64,000 nt of DNA from Linderina pennispora (taxonomy: Eukaryota > Kickxellomycota > Kickxellomycetes > Kickxellales > Kickxellaceae). Both the position numbers and the translations under genes were made by a program. The DNA lies in assembly GCF_002104995.1 (NCBI RefSeq), contig NW_024468275.1:21227-85226 (forward strand), given 5' to 3'. Below are positions 51,501 to 61,619 of this stretch, piece after piece; within the stretch, counting starts at the first letter, position 1, and every line of letters begins with the position of its first letter. The notes under the pieces are model-generated. The model ran no database searches and was not told the origin of the DNA. It saw only the letters and a list, made by a program, of their open reading frames with translations.

Positions 51501-53120
51501 CCAGTATGCATGGCTTTTTATCTACCTGCTGGTGAGCCTTTCGTCATCGGTGCTTCGGATGGCGGCTATGCTACTCACGTACCATGGTGGTCTGCGCGCC
51601 TCGACTATACTCCACGAGCGACTTACCAATGCAGTAGTGTATGCTACACCACACTTCATGACGACGACGCCTATCGGACGCACGCTAGCCCGCTTTGCCA
51701 AGGATTTCCAGGTCATCGACGAGAGCATCGCCCTGTCAATGTTCGACTTTGCTACTTCACTCGTCATTGCATCTAGCACCCTAGTGATAATCTCGGCGGC
51801 TGTGCCTCTGTTTGCAGTGGTAGGAATAGCTGTGCTGGGTGCCTACACAAGCTTTACGCTGGACTTTATGCTGTCGCAGCGTGAGCTCAAGCGTCTAGAG
51901 TCTACCGTGTTTGCACCGGTCTTGTCGCTGTACAGCGAATTGATTCAAGGCATCGATACCATTCGTGGGTTTGGTATGCAGGAGGCATACATGGGCGAAT
52001 TCACGGAGCGATTTACCGAGTATGTGGCTTCAGACCTCACATTCCGGTCAACCAGACGCTGGCTAGGCAGCCGCATGGGGCTTACGAGCTCGCTGGTTGG
52101 AGCCACCACAACGGTTTTTATTCTGTGGAAGGTGGAGTATTTCACCAGCGGTTTGGCAGGGTTCATTATGATCATTGCGGTAAACTTTTGGCTCGAGTCC
52201 ATGGGTGTTGTTCGCCGGTACTGCAATCTTGAGATGGGCTTTAACTCGGTTGAACGCGTGTTTCAATACCTGGAAATCGACCAGGAGGCGCCGGCCAAGT
52301 CATCTGTGGGGAACAAACCTTGCCCAGGTTGGCCGCTTAGAGGCGAGATTGAGGTCAGAGATTTGGTTGTTGGGTATTTTGCGAACGAGCCTGTGCTGCA
52401 CGGGCTGAGTTTCAGCATTCATGCTGGCGAGAAAATTGGCATTGTCGGACGCACAGGTGCTGGCAAGTCGACGTTGTCGTTGTCGCTGCTGCGGCTTGTT
52501 GAAGCTACCAGCGGGCAGGTCTTGATTGACGGCGTGGACATATCCAAAATCGGGCTTGAGGACTTGCGCCAGAGCATCACGATTGTACCCCAGGACCCTG
52601 TTTTATTCAACGGCACGATCAGATTCAACCTGGATCCCTTTGGCGAGTACCCAGACGAGATCCTGCTCGACGCACTCAAGCGTACGCTTCTGCTCAAATC
52701 GACCCATGGATCGGCAAGGGACCGAAGCGTCGCTGTATTTGACTCTCTTGACGACGAAATCGTCAGCAATGGACAGAATCTGTCACTGGGCCAGCGCCAG
52801 CTGGTGGCTTTGGCACGCACACTGACACGTCGGTCCAAGGTCATTTTGATGGACGAGGCTACGGCATCGGTTGATTTTCGAGACCGACGAAGCCATGCAG
52901 CGCACTATCCGCGGAGCCGAGTTCAAAGAACTCGACCATTCTGTGCATTGCACATCGCTTGCGCACTATCATCGACTACGACCGGGTTCTTGTGCTGGAG
53001 AACGGCAGGGTAGAGGAGTTTGGCACTCCAGCAGAGCTAATTCAGGCGGAAAGCGGAGCGTTCAGAACGCTGTGTGAGAAGAGTGGAGATATGGAGTCGT
53101 TGACCAAGATGATCAAGTGA
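48503..53120 (+). pseudogene. ABCC (MRP/YCF1-type) ABC transporter with four frameshifts
   Basis: A full-size exporter: N-terminal membrane domain, then two membrane/nucleotide-binding halves. NBD1 has Walker A GPTGSGKSSLLSAL and signature LSGGQKQRVALARA; NBD2 has GRTGAGKSTLSLSLL and LSLGQRQLVALARTL, with Walker B VILMDEATASVD. The frame is lost four times, each time needing one base skipped: about 49642, 49766, 52879 and 52928. After the last, the C-terminus runs to TGA 53118-53120. Family members move glutathione conjugates or metals into the vacuole or out of the cell. Four indels and no nonsense substitution could mean consensus errors or a young pseudogene. Confidence 0.8.
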
Positions 53121-53272
53121 TGAACGCCTGACTACTTTTTCATGAGTCCGACTAAGCTCTTGTATGTAGTATGTATACGATATAGAGAGTAGCAACACTA
53201 TACACATTTATGAGTTCGGAGTTTGAGATTGTTGCAAATAAAGACATGTCAAATGGTGTTTATTTATTGTTT

Positions 53273-53464
53273 CTACATGAAGTCTGGACGCATGTATTGC
53301 CAATCACCTGCCAGATGTGACAGGAATGCAGTGTTTACTGCACGCTGGCCCCTTGGATAATCCTGCACTGACAATAAACGGTGTATGCGACTCCGGGTAG
53401 ATTTAAAGCATTCAAGAGCTGTAGTTTTAATGATCGCAGCTCTGTCCACATTCCAAACGATCAT
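53273..53464 (-). CDS. Small hypothetical minus-strand gene, 63 aa
   Basis: ATG 53464 opens a 63-codon frame (containing STRSRIHRLLSVQDYPRGQ). On the minus strand TATATAAAAA lies at about 53525-53535, some 65 bp upstream, the spacing seen for the DUF6593-like genes. Nothing else supports it; no family recognised. Confidence 0.3.
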   Translation of the reverse strand: MIVWNVDRAAIIKTTALECFKSTRSRIHRLLSVQDYPRGQRAVNTAFLSHLAGDWQYMRPDFM

Positions 53465-53506
53465 ATAAAGTGCTGACACCAGATCTCGACAGCCTTTCTT
53501 CCACAC

Positions 53507-54450
53507 CTTTACTCAAACCCTACATTTTTATATACGTGTCGCCCAGTTCAACCACAATGAATGTCATCATTTAAAGGGCTCTACACTTATACATACCGAC
53601 CCAAAGAAGGTGACCAATATGTACCGGTGGTCTATCCTCTTCCTAGACACATTTTCGCTTATGAAGCTCAGGAAAGTCGGCCGTAAAATTACACCTGTGA
53701 ATTGCTGCGATTCCAAAAGAAGGCAATGGAGCCAGTGCCTATGCCGACTATTTCCCTGATATCGGCTCAAAGCAAACTGAGAACACTCTGCAAGAAATGA
53801 AGCATTTAAAGATGTATGGGTGCTGCAGTCGTACTGAGCTTGTGCGTAATGAGAGGTCCTGATGTTTAGAAGGATCCTAGAGTTTAAGGTGTTTCTGTTA
53901 GATTTGCCTTAGCAAAACAGTGACATTTGAGCCATTGATGCATGGATATACCAGTTTCCTTACTGAAGTCACAGGCAGTTTTATTAGTATTTGCGAATGC
54001 AGAGTCAAACCACTAACCACTGTCAAGAATTTGTAAATACCAAGACAGCCTGCATAGAGCTCTAGATGCCAGCTGCATGGATTACAGACAGCCCTTGACT
54101 TTTTGACTCTTAAATTCTAAGACCAAGGTATGCACAATAGCATTTTTTTTAGCAAAGTTGAGACTTGGCAGAGCAACTTCCACGCTGGCCGTTGACCTAA
54201 ACGCGCAGCTTGGGATTGTATGCATGCCATGCACAAGTTACAAGCGGATGCTACCGGTAGGCTAAAAATAGGCCAAGACAGAAATCATCACGCTACTATG
54301 AAACGAAGTCAGAGTATCCGTGCAAAGAACATGTTCAGCTTTTGCATGGTTGGCTTATTTGCTACCCCATACTTTGCACCAGGTTTCTTGGCATTCTGAA
54401 GGAATCCCATCAAACCCAGGAATACCAGAGTTCTTCGCTATGCTAGGCTT
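53507..54450. other. Intergenic, nothing recognised
   Basis: About 1 kb without convincing ORF, repeat or RNA gene. Composition is closer to genes than to the transposon islands. Confidence 0.4.
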
Positions 54451-54536
54451 TTCCTATAAATTGAGAGACAAGAATCCATTCGGACAGAGCACCACGCTCT
54501 ACACAAACTTCATTTATCTCATCACTTCATTCCACT

Positions 54537-55010
54537 ATACCCACATACGATTCGGGGACAATTGTTGTGACATACAAAGCACGCACAAAATGCGGCTATG
54601 ACTTCTCACTCTACTACCCACTCTACAAGAAGCATCGATACTTCGAAACCGTGAGAGGCGTGCTTGTGACGGCCATAGTGAACGAACAGCAAGGCGAAGA
54701 GGTTTTGACGCACCCGAGTGTTGACTATGCCCGCCGATTTGAATTCGTTGACCCGGTCCAATGTGAAGCCGAGGTTGCAAGGTTGCAATCAAGGATTGGC
54801 TCGTATCTAAGTAGTGCAGACATTGTGAAGGATATCTTGGAAAAGTTCAGTATCATGTTCGACCCAAATTCATATGCTCTGGCTGCCTCTGGACATAGAC
54901 CAAGAAATACAAAAAAGACTTGCTGCTTAATCGAAAATCAGCCTTATGCCGGAAAGAATCCTGAAGATGGCTACAAGAATGGCAAAAAAGTGTTTCAAGT
55001 GTTCCTTTAG
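54537..55010 (+). pseudogene. Unrecognised ORF without start codon
   Basis: A continuous 157-codon frame ends at TAG 55008-55010. A TATA box (CCTATAAATTG, about 54452) sits about 85 bp before ATA 54537-54539, exactly where an ATG would be expected; no in-frame ATG occurs until deep in the frame. The product is charged (YYPLYKKHRYFETVRG, ARRFEFVDPVQCEAEVARLQ) and matches no family I know. A lost start or an unseen first exon are both possible. Confidence 0.35.
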
Positions 55011-55550
55011 AGCCACATTTCGCACCTTATATTCATGTATCTCTACTGCTGCCTTTTACTGTGAGCTGTTTCTTATGGCAAAAGTGTACTTTAGGGTTGC
55101 ATACCAACATAGGGCGTAAATGGACATAGCCTTGACCTCTAACCCTGTGGATGCCGTGAAGACCTACAACTGGGGTTTGCCGGTGTGCAACCCTACTGCA
55201 AGTTCCATAGCATGTTTGCCAAAAAAGGAAATGCCGATGTCAAGAACATTCATTGGAAATCTCGTAACCTCGCCAATACATTTCGATGATTCTGGCACAT
55301 GGTGCATCTTGACTTCACTCCTTGGTGCATTGGTTAGGAACAATCAGGGTTTCTACAGAGAATAACTTTTTCGCTCTCACCGTACATGGTGTATCATGCC
55401 ATTACGGCAATCCTGGCACAAGCCAGCCCCATGTTGAAGGCGGCGGCAGCAGCAGGTTGCTTACGGATAGCTCCGTTCTCTGCCAGCGAATAAAACTTAA
55501 CTCATTTGACTGTAATCTTTTCTACTCACTATTTGCTCTCTACCATCACC
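55011..55550 (+). promoter_or_regulatory. Upstream region of DUF6593-like gene 3
   Basis: AATAAAAC at about 55489, 62 bp before ATG 55551, is TATA-like and has the spacing of paralogs 1 and 2. No ORF is supported. Confidence 0.4.
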
Positions 55551-56144
55551 ATGTTGCCAAGTAACTACACTTTGTTCTATTCAACCACACCTGAGAAAGA
55601 AGGATGCGTTGCGTTCTACGGCGGCTGTTATGACACCATCGATGCAGGAGAAACTTTGCACGAACCACTATATAGGGTCTACGTGAAGTATCCTAATATT
55701 ATATTCAGCGCGGTGGAAAATATCGTGGACGATGATACAACAGTCATTGCTGGTATCATACCGAACCTCATGACCAAGGAATATACTGAAGGGATTGCAA
55801 TCGTTGATATGCGTACAGAGAAAAGTGCGAGAGTCATCATCAATGGCAATGTGTTCAATATTGAACAGCGTGCTACACAGCTCGGATGGAAGTTCAAAGA
55901 TCCAGAAGGTATCAAGTACAAATGGAACACTCCAATACAAGGTGCCAGATGGGAGCTGACTGATGGCAGCGGGTCTGGCGTTGCAGCTTTACATTTTGGA
56001 AAGCACAGACAAGGAACCCTAGAGGTTCTGCCAAACATGGACAGGCAATTATTTATCCTTGCCTCGATCTCCCTGGTATTTAGCATCATTGCTGTTAGCA
56101 GGCAGGAAAAATATCCACATTTGTTAATCCCGGTATATCAATAA
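55551..56144 (+). CDS. DUF6593-like protein, paralog 3
   Basis: 197 residues from ATG 55551. YGGCYDTIDAGETLHEPLYR, DDDTTVIAGI, IEQRATQLGWKFKD, YKWNTPI, RWELTDGSGS and a terminal hydrophobic helix. Very similar in layout to paralog 2 at 46278, although the ABC transporter and other sequence lie between them, which suggests the array was split by insertion or rearrangement. Confidence 0.7.
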   Translation: MLPSNYTLFYSTTPEKEGCVAFYGGCYDTIDAGETLHEPLYRVYVKYPNIIFSAVENIVDDDTTVIAGIIPNLMTKEYTEGIAIVDMRTEKSARVIINGNVFNIEQRATQLGWKFKDPEGIKYKWNTPIQGARWELTDGSGSGVAALHFGKHRQGTLEVLPNMDRQLFILASISLVFSIIAVSRQEKYPHLLIPVYQ

Positions 56145-56590
56145 AGTCTGGTTTTAATCTTGACTAATTCCACATGCCAACATATGTAGTCTTCACTGAA
56201 CTATTATTTAACCAAATATTCTTGGACACAGCACCAGCCTCAATAGCCCATATGTATCAAGGGGCACGCAGCAACATGTGCGGGAACATGGCGTTGCCGC
56301 CTTGTCGACTGTACAACTACGTGCAATAGCGATCCTTTGGCGACAGCTGCTTCCGAGCAGGTTGTCAACCGCTTTAGATTTGCAGCCCCAACCGTATGCA
56401 AGGCCAGAGATTCGAGAAACATGTGTGCATGCCAAGAACACTTTTTTGCTTGCCAAGAACCTGTCAATACATGTTGTCACGTGTGGTCCCAATAGCGAAC
56501 GGACCTGTATTTAATTATATCAACGCCCAATTCATTGGGTGGTATCTACACATCAGCTACCTGCAATTCCAATATCGACAATTCCCGGCT
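56145..56590 (+). promoter_or_regulatory. Intergenic before DUF6593-like gene 4
   Basis: TATTTAATT at about 56508, 83 bp before ATG 56591, is a probable TATA element. An in-frame upstream extension lacks family similarity. Confidence 0.4.
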
Positions 56591-57202
56591 ATGGTCGAGT
56601 ACACCCTATTTCTGAGCAACAATCGCACCAATTGCTCCATCTACCATGGAGGATTTACTGACCTTGCTTCGGCACAGGCATCGGGCGAGCTGGCATACAC
56701 CATTTTTCTTCGGCTTCCTCGTCTTATTATCAGCTCTCATAATCTGGATATATCCGATGATGCAACTGTTGTGCCTGGCATGCTGGTTCATTCTGATGGC
56801 AATACGGCTGTTGCTGACGTTAGTCAGGGCAATGGTAGGTCTGCTCAGGTTTCTGTTAAAGGAAAGAGCGTTAAAGTAGCGCAGCGGATTGCAGGCGTCG
56901 GCTGGAAGTTCACCGACCCTAATGGGACTAAATACAGATGGGAGGTCTTGCGCAAGGAGAAGCGTTGGGAGCTGCAAGGGCATCGAGGAAAGGCTGTTGC
57001 TACCTTTGACAGCAGGCAGTTTTGGAGTGACAACTATGCCAGCTTCATAGTGGACGAGGGTATGGATGAGGACCTACGCATGCTGGTCCTACTATCGTGG
57101 GCATTGAGTGCTAAAGCGATTTTTACAAGTAAGACTGTTCCTACAAACAGTGTAGGTGGAGGTGACGACACATTTACCAACGCCATGGTTGGTGGGTTTT
57201 AA
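56591..57202 (+). CDS. DUF6593-like protein, paralog 4
   Basis: 203 residues from ATG 56591. It starts VEYTLFLSNNRTNCSIYHGG, shared with paralog 5, then SDDATVVPGM, VGWKFTDPNGTKYRW, RWELQGHRGKAVATFD, FW and the C-terminal LRMLVLLSWALSAKAIF helix. No signal peptide. Intact; the best guide to the broken neighbour at 57665. Confidence 0.7.
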   Translation: MVEYTLFLSNNRTNCSIYHGGFTDLASAQASGELAYTIFLRLPRLIISSHNLDISDDATVVPGMLVHSDGNTAVADVSQGNGRSAQVSVKGKSVKVAQRIAGVGWKFTDPNGTKYRWEVLRKEKRWELQGHRGKAVATFDSRQFWSDNYASFIVDEGMDEDLRMLVLLSWALSAKAIFTSKTVPTNSVGGGDDTFTNAMVGGF

Positions 57203-57664
57203 TATACATCGTTTAACAGATGGTTTATCAGCCTTGTCAAGCACGACAGCTACATGAAGAGTATGACCTCCATACTAATGCATGGCATGTTTAAATTTGC
57301 TGTCAGCTTGGATTATACACTGCTGTTGCGAACAGACGCCATCCTGTCAAAGGTACGCAGCCATATTCACCAAGGGCTTGGCCACACATATTTCTATGCT
57401 ACATTACTAATCAAAGTACACTGTTTGCCGGTTGGTATTGTCTCGCCCGGATGTTGGGAACATGGCTTGTTACGAGAAATCAGTGGCGGCTGGTTCCAGA
57501 ATGCAACACGCATGCACGCCAAGATGCTGTCAAAAAATTGGCCGATACGGACTCCGCATTGTGTGGGGTCACATATAAAATGTGCACGGGTGACAGGGCT
57601 TTCCACAAGTTAGACTAGCATCACCTTTTTATCAACTGCATCTCCGTCTACGCACTTTTTGACT
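57203..57664 (+). promoter_or_regulatory. Intergenic with TATA box before paralog 5
   Basis: TATAAAA at 57574-57580, 91 bp before ATG 57665. No other ORF supported. Confidence 0.4.
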
Positions 57665-58292
57665 ATGGCAATCGAGGAATACACGCTCTTCCTGGGCGAC
57701 AATCGCAGAAGCTGCTCTGTTTACTCTGGCCGCTTTAACAGCATCGAATCCGCACGGGGCTGGGCGAGCTAACCTACAACATATCCTTAAGCCACCTCGG
57801 CTTGTTATCAGCTCGCAGCAATTCGATATTTCTGATGATGTAACCTTTGTGCCTGGCATGGCTGTCCGTACTGAAGATGGCGGAGAGCCCTTGGCTATCG
57901 CCGACGTCAATGGTGCCAACGATAAAGAGGTACGGGTTTCGATTAGCGGTCAACAGACTAGCATCAAGCAGAGAGTGAAAAGCACAGGATGGAAGTTTTC
58001 TGACCTGTCAGGCGCCGCATATAAGTGGATAGTTCAAAACAAGGAGACAGGCTGGCAGCTGCATGACCGTCGAGGGAATGCAGTTGCTGGTTTCGATGGC
58101 AACCAGTTTTGGTACTGCGGCTACGCAAATTTAACCATAGACGAGAATGTTAGCGAAGAGCTACGCCTGCTTGCACTGCTTTCCTGGGCTCTAAGTGCGA
58201 TAACTACCTTTGGCAGCAGGCCTGGTAATGGCTCCAAGGCCAGGGCATCTACCACAGTACTGGAACATATTGTCGAATACACCGCATCGTGA
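57665..58292 (+). pseudogene. DUF6593-like paralog 5, two frameshifts
   Basis: The ATG and first 35 codons match paralog 4 (IEEYTLFLGDNRRSCSVYSG). The frame then fails near 57757-57762 and again near 57787-57790; between and after these points the family sequence continues (GELTYNIS, then PPRLVISS, FDISDDV, STGWKFSD, LRLLALLSWALSAITTF) to TGA. Both lesions are indels within 35 bp. Confidence 0.7.
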
Positions 58293-58795
58293 GCACCAAA
58301 ATGTTCTACCGGATTTCTATTAGGCTGGCCTGTGGAGTGATTCTGAATCGAGTGCAACGGAGAACAGGATGCTTGAGTACTTATTAGTCTGCTACATACT
58401 TCAATACCATTCACATTCAAAAACAATGCACAGTCGGAAGGATGGAACAGTGGACCGCAAGGCCTGCCTGCTGGCTGGGCGCCAAGACGCACTGTCCATG
58501 TTACTCCGCTGTGAGATCTGGAGATATGCAGCGGCCTCTCCCGGATTCGATTTATTACGCTTTGACAGGCGATCACGGTGACCTGCAGTTGAAAATGTGC
58601 CACAAAGAAACGGCTTTGTGGACCGGTCATAATGCGGTCCATGGAACATCTCTGGGATCTTCGGGAGGTGGGGAAATCACAGGCTGGGGGCGTTACCCTT
58701 CTTTTGCTCCTTTCCCCTGCCTTGTGCACCAGTATCCCCCATTTCTGTTCCTCATTCTTCACCTCATCCTTAATACACCCTCATCACTTTCACCC
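58293..58795. other. Intergenic before paralog 6
   Basis: An open frame continues upstream of ATG 58796 but has no family similarity; pyrimidine-rich sequence directly precedes the ATG. Confidence 0.4.
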
Positions 58796-59455
58796 ATGTC
58801 AGCCATACATGAGTATACGCTGATAGAGAACGGGGACATTCAGTGCGTTGGCGTCTACCCGGGAGTACACAAAAGCAGCTCACATGCAGAGAGTACCACC
58901 ACACCGTGCTACACAGTCGTATGCCAAACACTGCCAGTATATTTGTACCAGGGGAGCACACGTTCCGGTGACCATGCAGAATACGAGGCACACCCGGTGC
59001 TGCTATCGCATGTGGCAGATATCCATGGGCCAGGGTTCGACGGGTGGTTCCAGGCAACCTCAAAGCACTACGAGTTTATTGATCTGCGGGGGCGGCTCCT
59101 GAAGTGGAGCGTGAGGCTACTGTCGCGGACATGGAAGTTGACAGACCAGCAGGGCGAGATCGTTGCGTACTTCCGGCGGGTGGGGCCGAGCCTGCGGCGT
59201 ATTGGAACTGTGGAAATTGTGCGGGCTGAGGATCTGGCTCAGCTACCGCTGATAATCCTGTCGTGGCGGCTCGTGGAACTGCATAGGTACATGAACGACC
59301 GGTCCGTGAAGGTGTGGCGACAACAGATCCGCTGCAGAAGGACACCAACGAACAGGAGATCAGTGGGGTGGGGCAGTTTATGTAGAAGAGCAGGAGAAGC
59401 GCTGGGTTTGGCCGAATTTTGTAGTAATTTTCATTCCTCTGGAGGTTCCACGTAG
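58796..59455 (+). CDS. DUF6593-like protein, divergent paralog 6
   Basis: 219 residues from ATG 58796. IHEYTLIENGDIQCVGVY, then a longer middle part, KHYEFIDLRGRLLKWSVR, RTWKLTDQQGEIVAYFRR, GTVEIVRAEDLAQLPLIIL and a basic tail. The core fits the family, but GWKF is replaced by YEFID and the C-terminal helix is followed by some 50 extra Arg-rich residues, which may be 3' noncoding sequence read through or an unspliced intron. Confidence 0.55.
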   Translation: MSAIHEYTLIENGDIQCVGVYPGVHKSSSHAESTTTPCYTVVCQTLPVYLYQGSTRSGDHAEYEAHPVLLSHVADIHGPGFDGWFQATSKHYEFIDLRGRLLKWSVRLLSRTWKLTDQQGEIVAYFRRVGPSLRRIGTVEIVRAEDLAQLPLIILSWRLVELHRYMNDRSVKVWRQQIRCRRTPTNRRSVGWGSLCRRAGEALGLAEFCSNFHSSGGST

Positions 59456-59784
59456 AAACTCTTTTTTGCATGTTTTATTTCTCCAAAAACCAATCGAAAC
59501 TTCGAGGTAAGAAGGAGTGGTGGCAAATCAAAAGTGTACTCCAACGAATACAAAAGCTGGGCATAATCGTAATTATGACATGACACATGTGGTAATCGTT
59601 CAACCTGGAACAGGAGTGAAATCAAATGTGTATATGCGATTTAGGGCATGCACTGGTTTAAGGTTGCATTGCCAGGGCATTGGGGGTTTTGGGTACCATG
59701 TCTAATAATGCTGTAATGTATTTATTTGATTCATACTTCTGAGATGAGTGGCAAGATTGGACAAATTATACACGAATGAGGCTC
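59456..59784. other. Intergenic, nothing recognised
   Basis: AT-richer convergent 3' flanks of paralog 6 and the GPI-type gene. Confidence 0.4.
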
Positions 59785-60483
59785 TTAGATGGATCCAGAA
59801 AGAATGCATGCAGCGGCAACAGCCACAGCGCACGCAGCCACCGACCTGCCCACATTGCCCGTATTGGCGTGGAGGTCCCCGGGCGTCTCTGCTGATTCCT
59901 CCTGCTGCGTGGAGAGACTATCGGTGCGCAGCTCAGCGCTCCGGGAAGGCGATGACACAGACTGGCCAGGATGCACGCCAGATGGAGCAGGGTTGGGGGA
60001 TACTTCCTGGCCAAAGTTGAACAGGCTCGACATACGCTCTAGAATTGACGCTGGAATGGTCTGCGATGACGAAGCAGAGTCCTGGACAGCTGTGGGCTGG
60101 CTCTGGGGTTGGGTGGTGCCGGTGGGCTGTTGCAGATTGGTGTTGGGCCTGCTTCCAGGCTGCTGGCTAGTGTCATTGGGTTGCTGCTGACCAGGGCTAC
60201 CAAATGGCGGCTGTCTGCTACCAGAGGGCTGTTGGAAATCTCCAGCAGAAAGCAGGGACTGGCCGTTGCCGTCAAATGGGAACAGCCCGGCAGCATCGCC
60301 AGGATCAGAAATCGGCTGCTGGGCACTGGTGTCAAATGGTGGCTGTCCGGCGCCATCGCCCTGGAGAGATCCTGGGATGACAGCACTATTGCCAGAAGGA
60401 TCTGTGGCGATCTGGCGCTGGCTCAATGACAATGCGACTGGGGAGAAGTAGACAAGGGAGAGCAGAGTGGCGGGGCATTTCAT
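59785..60483 (-). CDS. Secreted Gln/Pro/Ser-rich protein with GPI-anchor-type C-terminus
   Basis: 232 residues: a hydrophobic signal peptide (MKCPATLLSLVYFSPVALSL), a low-complexity middle rich in Gln, Pro, Ser and Gly with imperfect repeats around PPF / LFPF, one helical segment (SILERMSSLFNFGQE), and a C-terminal hydrophobic stretch (VAACAVAVAAACILSGSI) directly at the end. This layout fits a GPI-anchored cell-wall or surface protein. No enzymatic domain. ATG 60483; minus strand, single exon. Confidence 0.6.
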   Translation of the reverse strand: MKCPATLLSLVYFSPVALSLSQRQIATDPSGNSAVIPGSLQGDGAGQPPFDTSAQQPISDPGDAAGLFPFDGNGQSLLSAGDFQQPSGSRQPPFGSPGQQQPNDTSQQPGSRPNTNLQQPTGTTQPQSQPTAVQDSASSSQTIPASILERMSSLFNFGQEVSPNPAPSGVHPGQSVSSPSRSAELRTDSLSTQQEESAETPGDLHANTGNVGRSVAACAVAVAAACILSGSI

Positions 60484-61619
60484 TTCCTGTATTGCAAGTG
60501 GGATTCAAGGGGATGCGTGGCCGAATGCAAATAAGTCTAATGGGGAATTGGATTGCAGCTTTGTGTAAGGCAATGTAGGAACGGTGGGGAGAGGATATAC
60601 AGGCGCACCCTCTTTTATTTGCAGCATGGACGGACGGGGAGGATCCTGGAGCCAGTATAGTGCGTGGAGAGGCTGGATTGTCCATGATGATGAGCAGTAG
60701 CGGGTGATGCATCTCAGAAACAACAACCGGCCAGCCTCGCAAAGCGTGATGAAAGGGATAGATATCAGCAGCAGCAGGCGCGGGAGATCTGGGGAGGGAT
60801 CACAATGGATTCGGGAACTCGGATCCTGGAATGCACGAAAACGAGTCGGGTTGGCGCAGGTAGGCTCATGGGCCGAGGCTCACGTGGCCTGCGGACAAGG
60901 CGCAGTCCCGAACTGAAAAATTGGGGTGCGTGGAGGATCACCCGGGGAGGAGCTGCATTGAGCGCTGGAAAAAGCCTAAAACAGAGCGCGCTGACTGGCT
61001 GAGAGATCAAGCCGTAGAGGCGTGGTGCCAGCGCTGACATGGTGGGGAGGCTGATCCTGCTGGCGAAAAAAAGACAAAGACAAAGGAAATGCGCGACGGC
61101 GCGATGGAGGGGAAGCCAGGTTTGGGCATGCATGGCTGGGCTTGCATGCGAATTGAATGGCAATTGCGCGCAGAGGGGTTGAAAAGGGCTGGGGATCGCC
61201 ATGGACACATAAATGCGCAAAGGCTCCTTCCCACTCCAGAGCCAGGCAGGCTGACACGGCAATATAGAGCGCGGGGCCGGTGGGTGGGCAGAGAATGACA
61301 GAGTTTCTCGCAGCTGTCTGTCCGCACGCCAAGGGGGCGCTTGTAGACTAGTGCAGCGGCTGGCGTGCGGAGAGGGGCCAGAAAAGGGATAAAAGGCTAG
61401 CGTCTATTGTGCGTGCTACATTCCAGGAACCAGCAAAAAAGTCAGGTCCTCTCTTTATTCCGCTCAAATTATAAAAATACACAAACTTTCTCGCACCCCT
61501 TTCACATTCTCTTAATCCCCTCTTCGCATTGCACCTTTCCCAAGGTGTTTTATTATTTCTCTTAACGCTACGACCTTTTTTACGCACACCCGATATCTAT
61601 TTATTCGTATTCAGTCTGT
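60484..61619. other. 1.1-kb intergenic region between divergent genes
   Basis: Lies between the GPI-type gene (minus) and the BUB2-like gene (plus). GATAAAAGG at about 61389 and a long pyrimidine-rich leader (61440-61615) probably belong to the BUB2-like gene. No gene seen. Confidence 0.45.
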
